From: Salinisphaera hydrothermalis
GTDB taxonomy: Bacteria; Pseudomonadota; Gammaproteobacteria; Nevskiales; Salinisphaeraceae
Strand: one strand, 5' to 3'
DNA length: 64,000 bases
Assembly (NCBI RefSeq): GCF_040361195.1
Contig: NZ_APNE01000010.1
Under the pieces are notes generated by a model. It searched no databases, was not told the origin of the DNA, and worked only from the letters and a program-made list of their open reading frames with translations. This document shows, in pieces, positions 60,143-64,000 of the stretch (position 1 is the stretch's first letter; every line of letters starts with the position of its first letter). The translations under genes and the position numbers were made by a program.

Positions 60143-62593
60143 TTAATCGGATTTGCCCGGCAGCTTGTAGGCGATCACGTAATCGCCGAATTTCGTACCG
60201 AACGTGCCGTGACCGCCGGCCGTAACGAGTAAATACTGCTGACCGTCGGCCTCGTAAGTCATCGGCGTGGCGTTGCCGCCAGCCGGCAAGCGTGCCTGCC
60301 AGAGCTGGCGGCCCGTGGACGCGTTATAAGCGCGCACATAGTAATCCAGCGTGCCGGATTCGAACGCGACGCCGCCGGCGGTCGTGATCGGCCCGCCGAG
60401 GGCCGGCACACCCACCGGCAACGGCAGGGGCACGATGGGCGTCTCGTCACGCGCGGTGCCGTTGGGATGTCGCCATGCGATCTTGCGTTTCTGCAGATCG
60501 ATGCCGGCCACGTCGCCCCAGGAGGGCGCCTGGCACGGCAGACCCAGCGGCGACATCAACGGGCCGATCTTCACAGCATACGGCGCGCCGGTATTGGGCT
60601 GCAGGCCACCGTTCTCCGACTTGGCTTGTTCCATCCGTTTGGCCTGCTCCTGCGGCACGAGCTGTAGTACGAACGCCAGATACTTGGGCGCGACGAACAG
60701 GCTCTGGTCGGCCGGATTGACGGCCACGCCGCCCCAGTTCATCACGCCGACGTTGCCCGGATAGGAAATAGAGCCCTGAAGCGACGGCGGCGTGAACTGG
60801 CCGTCATAGCGCAGCGAACGAAACCGGATCCGGCAGGCCAGCTGATCGAACGGCGTAGCGCCCCACATATCCGCCCCGGTCAGCCGCGGCGGCACCAGAT
60901 TCAACGCGGAATGCGGCTGGGTCGGCGCGGTGTGATCGCCCTTGACCGCGCCCTGCGGCGCGGGGCGCTCGTGGATCGGCACCACCGGTTTACCGGTCAC
61001 GCGATTGAACACATACAGCTGGCCCTGCTTGGTCGGCTGGATGACGACCGGCTGCATGCCGTCGCGCGTGGTCATATCGGTGAGCACCGGCTGGGCCGGC
61101 GGGTCCATGTCCCAGAGATCGTGATGGGTGAGCTGGCGGTGCCAGGCAATCTGCCCGGTCTTGACGCGCAACGCCACCAGCGACGAACTGTATTTCTCGT
61201 CTGCCGACGTGCGATTGCCGCCGAACTGGTCCGGCATGGCATTGCCGACCGGGAGGTAAAGCAGACCGTTTTTGTGGTCCACGCTCATCGGCGCCCAGAC
61301 GTTGGGCGAATTGCGCGTGTAGTGCTGCTTCGGGCCGATCGGCCGGGTCTGATCCGGATTGCCGGCATCCCAGTTCCAAACCAGTTTCCCCGTGGTCGCG
61401 TCGTAGGCGCGCACCACGCCCGACGGCTCGTTGGTCGAGCTGTTGTCGGTGACATGGCCACCGACGATCACCAGGCCGTCGGCCACCACCGGCGGCGACG
61501 TCGAGTAATAACCACCGGGTTTGAATGGGTGCTGGTGTCGGGCCAGATCCACCTGGCCGTCATCGCCGAAGTTCGCACAGCGCTGGCCGGTGTCGGCATT
61601 GATCGCGATCAGGCGGGCATCGGCCGTCGGCAGAAAGATCCGGCGCGGGCAACTCGAGGTCGCCGGCGCGTTCTGGGTATTGTTCTTATCCTGAATCGTA
61701 TCGGTCTGGCCGGGCGATCCATCGCTATCGTCGTCGCCGGTCGCCTGATAAGCCACGCCGCGACAGGTCATATGCGCCCAGCCGGAGAAGTTCTTGGCGC
61801 CTTCCTGGCTCAGCTGGGTGTTGTAGCGCCACTTCGTTTTGCCGGTGGTCGGGTCGAGTGCCAGCAGCTTGCTGTGCGGCGTGCACACATAGAGCGTGTG
61901 ATTGACCTTGAGCGGCGTGTTTTCGTCGGTGATTTCGGCCGGATGATGCGGCCCCGGCAGGTCGCCGGTCTCGATCTTCCAGGCCACCTTGAGCTGCCCG
62001 ACGTTATGCGTATTGATCTGCGCCAGCGATGAATAATGCGTGCCGGCATCGGTCCCGCCGTACGACAGCCAGTCCGCGCCGGCGGCATAGGCTGGCTTAA
62101 CCGGGTGATCGCGATGCGCCGGGATTTGGCCGACGATAGTGGTCGGATCGGGCGTGAACTGGCTGCCGAGCGCCAGACCGAAAGCCCCCAGCACGGCCAC
62201 GACCAGCGTCGGCGTGGACAAGCCGTTGCCGACGCGCCGCCCGCGGGCGGCCAGCGGGCGGCGCACCCAGGGCAGGAGCAGAACCAACCCAAGCACCGCC
62301 CACAGCGCCAGGCGCGGCACCAGCGCCCACCACGAAAAGCCGACTTCATAGACCGACCAGACGATCGACCCCATCAGGATCAGCCCGTACCACCCGAGCG
62401 CCGAGGAGCGCGCGGCGATCAGCAGCACCCCGTCGATGGCGAAAGCCACCCCGGCGATCGCGTAGTAACGGGTACCGTCCAACGACAACAACTTGATGCC
62501 GCCCGCCAGCATCGCCAGCCCGGCCACGAGCAGGATGATGCCGATGACGATCGGCAGCAGTCGCGATGGCAGTCGTTGAGGCGTGTCGTTCAT
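60143..62593 (-). CDS. gcd: Membrane-bound PQQ-dependent glucose dehydrogenase type quinoprotein
   Basis: 816 residues. Four or five N-terminal membrane helices (to about residue 135) are followed by a periplasmic eight-bladed PQQ propeller. GADWLSYGGTDAGTHYSSLAQI, HDLWDMDPPAQPVL, ADMWGATPFDQLACRI, FGGNRTSADEKYSSS and GGVAFESGTLDYYVRAYN are the conserved segments of the GCD/quinate group. It oxidises an aldose or polyol in the periplasm and passes electrons to ubiquinone. ATG at 62593 precedes the first helix. No PQQ synthesis genes are in the window. Substrate (glucose or another) inferred. Confidence 0.92.
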   Translation of the reverse strand: MNDTPQRLPSRLLPIVIGIILLVAGLAMLAGGIKLLSLDGTRYYAIAGVAFAIDGVLLIAARSSALGWYGLILMGSIVWSVYEVGFSWWALVPRLALWAVLGLVLLLPWVRRPLAARGRRVGNGLSTPTLVVAVLGAFGLALGSQFTPDPTTIVGQIPAHRDHPVKPAYAAGADWLSYGGTDAGTHYSSLAQINTHNVGQLKVAWKIETGDLPGPHHPAEITDENTPLKVNHTLYVCTPHSKLLALDPTTGKTKWRYNTQLSQEGAKNFSGWAHMTCRGVAYQATGDDDSDGSPGQTDTIQDKNNTQNAPATSSCPRRIFLPTADARLIAINADTGQRCANFGDDGQVDLARHQHPFKPGGYYSTSPPVVADGLVIVGGHVTDNSSTNEPSGVVRAYDATTGKLVWNWDAGNPDQTRPIGPKQHYTRNSPNVWAPMSVDHKNGLLYLPVGNAMPDQFGGNRTSADEKYSSSLVALRVKTGQIAWHRQLTHHDLWDMDPPAQPVLTDMTTRDGMQPVVIQPTKQGQLYVFNRVTGKPVVPIHERPAPQGAVKGDHTAPTQPHSALNLVPPRLTGADMWGATPFDQLACRIRFRSLRYDGQFTPPSLQGSISYPGNVGVMNWGGVAVNPADQSLFVAPKYLAFVLQLVPQEQAKRMEQAKSENGGLQPNTGAPYAVKIGPLMSPLGLPCQAPSWGDVAGIDLQKRKIAWRHPNGTARDETPIVPLPLPVGVPALGGPITTAGGVAFESGTLDYYVRAYNASTGRQLWQARLPAGGNATPMTYEADGQQYLLVTAGGHGTFGTKFGDYVIAYKLPGKSD

Positions 62594-62981
62594 GCCGGCA
62601 TGTCCTGGCGCGTGTTGCGGTGTCATCCGAGCCCGCGCCGAGCGCGGCCCGAAAAATGTGTGAGCGGCGGCCATACCCAGGGCGCGGCCATAGCGTAGTC
62701 ACGCCCGGCAAAAGCGCTGTAACGCGAGGCCGTCTCCCAGCAGCTCGCGGCCCGAAGCCTGGGGCGTGTTGAGGTTTCGTGCGAGTCCGCGAAAATATAA
62801 GACCAAAGTCTCAAGCGATCGTCCAGAGGGTTGGCCCTGGTCTTGAATAGAGATGTATGAGTCATCGCGCCCACAGCGCCGTAACCATTCGTCAGAAGTC
62901 GACTTTTCACTTCGCAAACATACGTATATCCTCGCCGGATTATTGTCGAACTCTGGCTTCATCTCTCGCGAGACCCGATCG
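62594..62981. other. Intergenic region with a relict element end
   Basis: Lies between divergent gcd and the STN lipoprotein. No gene seen. Positions 62763-62791 match the end of the MITE-like element at 38 kb in 26 of 29 bases, without its partner end. Confidence 0.6.
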
Positions 62982-63314
62982 ATGCGTCGCACCCTACTGC
63001 TGGCTCCGATTTTTTTCTGTGCCGTACTGACGGCCTGCCAGTCGGATAGTTCGATCTCGTCTTCCTCGCCGGAAATCTCGCCGTGCAATCGTCTGCGCGA
63101 CGTCGATCTGCCGGCCCAGCGCTTCGACGTTACGGCCCAGGCCCTGGCCCATGCCAGCGGCTGCTTCATCAAGACCGATCTGGCCGATACCGGCTCGATC
63201 CAGGTCGCCGCCGTGTCCGGTCATCTGTCGATCGCCGCTGCCCTGTCCCGCGCCCTGGCGCCGACCAAGCTGCAGGTGGTTCAAAACGGCGACACGCTGA
63301 TCGTCCACTCCTGA
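62982..63314 (+). CDS. Small lipoprotein with STN (secretin/TonB short N-terminal) domain
   Basis: 110 residues. Signal MRRTLLLAPIFFCAVLTAC with lipobox LTAC, a Ser-rich linker, and an STN domain (residues 45-110): LPAQRFDVTAQALAHASGCF, IQVAAVSGHLSIAAALSRAL and LQVVQNGDTLIVHS. STN domains normally open secretins or TonB-dependent transducers; here it stands alone as a lipoprotein. The ATG at 62982 is set by the signal peptide. Confidence 0.8.
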   Translation: MRRTLLLAPIFFCAVLTACQSDSSISSSSPEISPCNRLRDVDLPAQRFDVTAQALAHASGCFIKTDLADTGSIQVAAVSGHLSIAAALSRALAPTKLQVVQNGDTLIVHS

Positions 63315-63339
63315 AGCGTTGACGGGCCGGCGCGGGCGC

Positions 63340-64000
63340 TCACAGCGACGACTGGCGATGGCCGCCATCCACCGCAATCGTGGTGCCGGTGATATAACGC
63401 CCGGCATCGGACACCAGCAGCCATAAGGCGCCATCCAGATCTTCCGGCGCCCCCAGACGTTTCTGCGGAATCCGCCGGATCATGCGCTGGCCGGCTTCGG
63501 TCTCGAAAAACGCCCGATTCATCTCGGTATCGATATAGCCCGGGGCCAGCGCATTCACGCGAATATCGTGCGCCGCCCATTCCAGCGCCAGGGCGCGGGT
63601 CAGATGTTCCAACCCGGCCTTGGAGGCGGCATAGGCGGATAGCGACCCGGCCACGCGCTGGCCGAGGATCGAACCCACGTTCACGATCGCGCCCGGCCGT
63701 CCGGCATCCGCCAGACGCTGGGCCGCGATCTGCGCCACGCGCCAACAGCCGCTGAGATTGGTCTCGATCGTGGCCTGCCAGTCCTGTTCGGACAGCGTCA
63801 GCGCCGAATCGGGCCGTGCCACGCCGGCGTTGCACACGATGATATCGGGGATGCGTCCGACCGCGGCCAGTTCATCGAAAACCGGCGTCACCGACGCTCG
63901 ATCGGTGACGTCCATCGGCAACACCCGGGTCCGCCCCTGCTCGGCCTCGACGGCGGCGGCTGTCGCTTCGAGCGGCTCGCGGCGCCGCCCGCAGAGCACG
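63340..64000 (-). CDS. Short-chain dehydrogenase/reductase, partial at the 5' end
   Basis: NAD(P)-dependent oxidoreductase of the classical SDR type; the N-terminal cofactor-binding TGxxxGxG segment is outside the window. Visible: CNAGVA, the catalytic Ser in NVGSILGQ, YAASK with Tyr and Lys, LAPGYIDTEM and GTTIAVDGGH at the C-terminus. The 220 residues present fit a total near 250. Substrate unknown. Confidence 0.92.
   Translation of the reverse strand, partial: VLCGRRREPLEATAAAVEAEQGRTRVLPMDVTDRASVTPVFDELAAVGRIPDIIVCNAGVARPDSALTLSEQDWQATIETNLSGCWRVAQIAAQRLADAGRPGAIVNVGSILGQRVAGSLSAYAASKAGLEHLTRALALEWAAHDIRVNALAPGYIDTEMNRAFFETEAGQRMIRRIPQKRLGAPEDLDGALWLLVSDAGRYITGTTIAVDGGHRQSSL

Overview
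This 64 kb window is GC-rich, densely coded chromosomal DNA from a gammaproteobacterium. The minus-strand block tRNA-Tyr / tRNA-Gly / tRNA-Thr / tuf with birA nearby is the classic enteric arrangement, and aidB, sthA, mnmC, uxuA, kdgK and nadB-nadC-nadA have their closest textbook relatives in Gammaproteobacteria. A Salinisphaera-like or other deep-branching high-GC lineage is a guess; I cannot name the genus from sequence alone.

Layout. 1-4.0 kb: the 5' end of tuf behind three tRNAs with a strong promoter, then an IS481-type insertion sequence and an APC amino-acid permease, which separate these tRNAs from a fourth tRNA (Thr-UGU) that is adjacent to them in E. coli. 4.1-11.3 kb: plsY-birA, an acyl-CoA-ligase-like enzyme with an M61 peptidase, a HAD phosphatase and murB. 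11.3-17.9 kb: a probable regulated small RNA or attenuator, aidB, and a four-gene MarR / outer-membrane factor / EmrA / EmrB efflux operon with 4-bp overlaps. 17.9-27.3 kb: PilZ protein, metallo-hydrolase, Nudix, glutamylcyclotransferase-like/MFS pair, a repeat array, and a minus-strand group pyk-patatin-maf-BASS transporter. 27.5-32 kb: hexuronate catabolism (uxuA, LacI-type regulator, kdgK) beside an MFS carrier. 32-38.1 kb: small lipoprotein, AI-2E-type permease, nucleoside hydrolase variant, and a YtrA-type GntR/ABC transporter operon. 38.2-42.7 kb: a MITE-like element, a YSC84-domain lipoprotein and the NAD de novo operon nadB-nadC-nadA. 43-51 kb: MATE pump, lipoprotein, a large Tricorn-like S41 protease, sthA and a DUF2452 protein. 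51.3-56 kb: DAHP synthase behind an aromatic-codon attenuator, mnmC and a polytopic membrane protein. 56-64 kb: YbaN-like protein, a BLUF photoreceptor coupled to a PAS-GGDEF-EAL enzyme, a second repeat array, membrane PQQ glucose dehydrogenase, an STN-domain lipoprotein and a partial SDR.

The strongest signals beyond ordinary genes are: the attenuator upstream of DAHP synthase, whose leader peptide contains Phe, Tyr and Trp codons in a run; three 11-bp-phased CGTCA repeats feeding a short structured transcript before aidB; a two-locus family of 375-390 bp repeats with inverted-repeat ends; a 286-bp MITE-like element with two relict ends elsewhere; the YtrA operon with a GGTG-N16-CACC operator; and the blue-light sensor overlapping a c-di-GMP enzyme.
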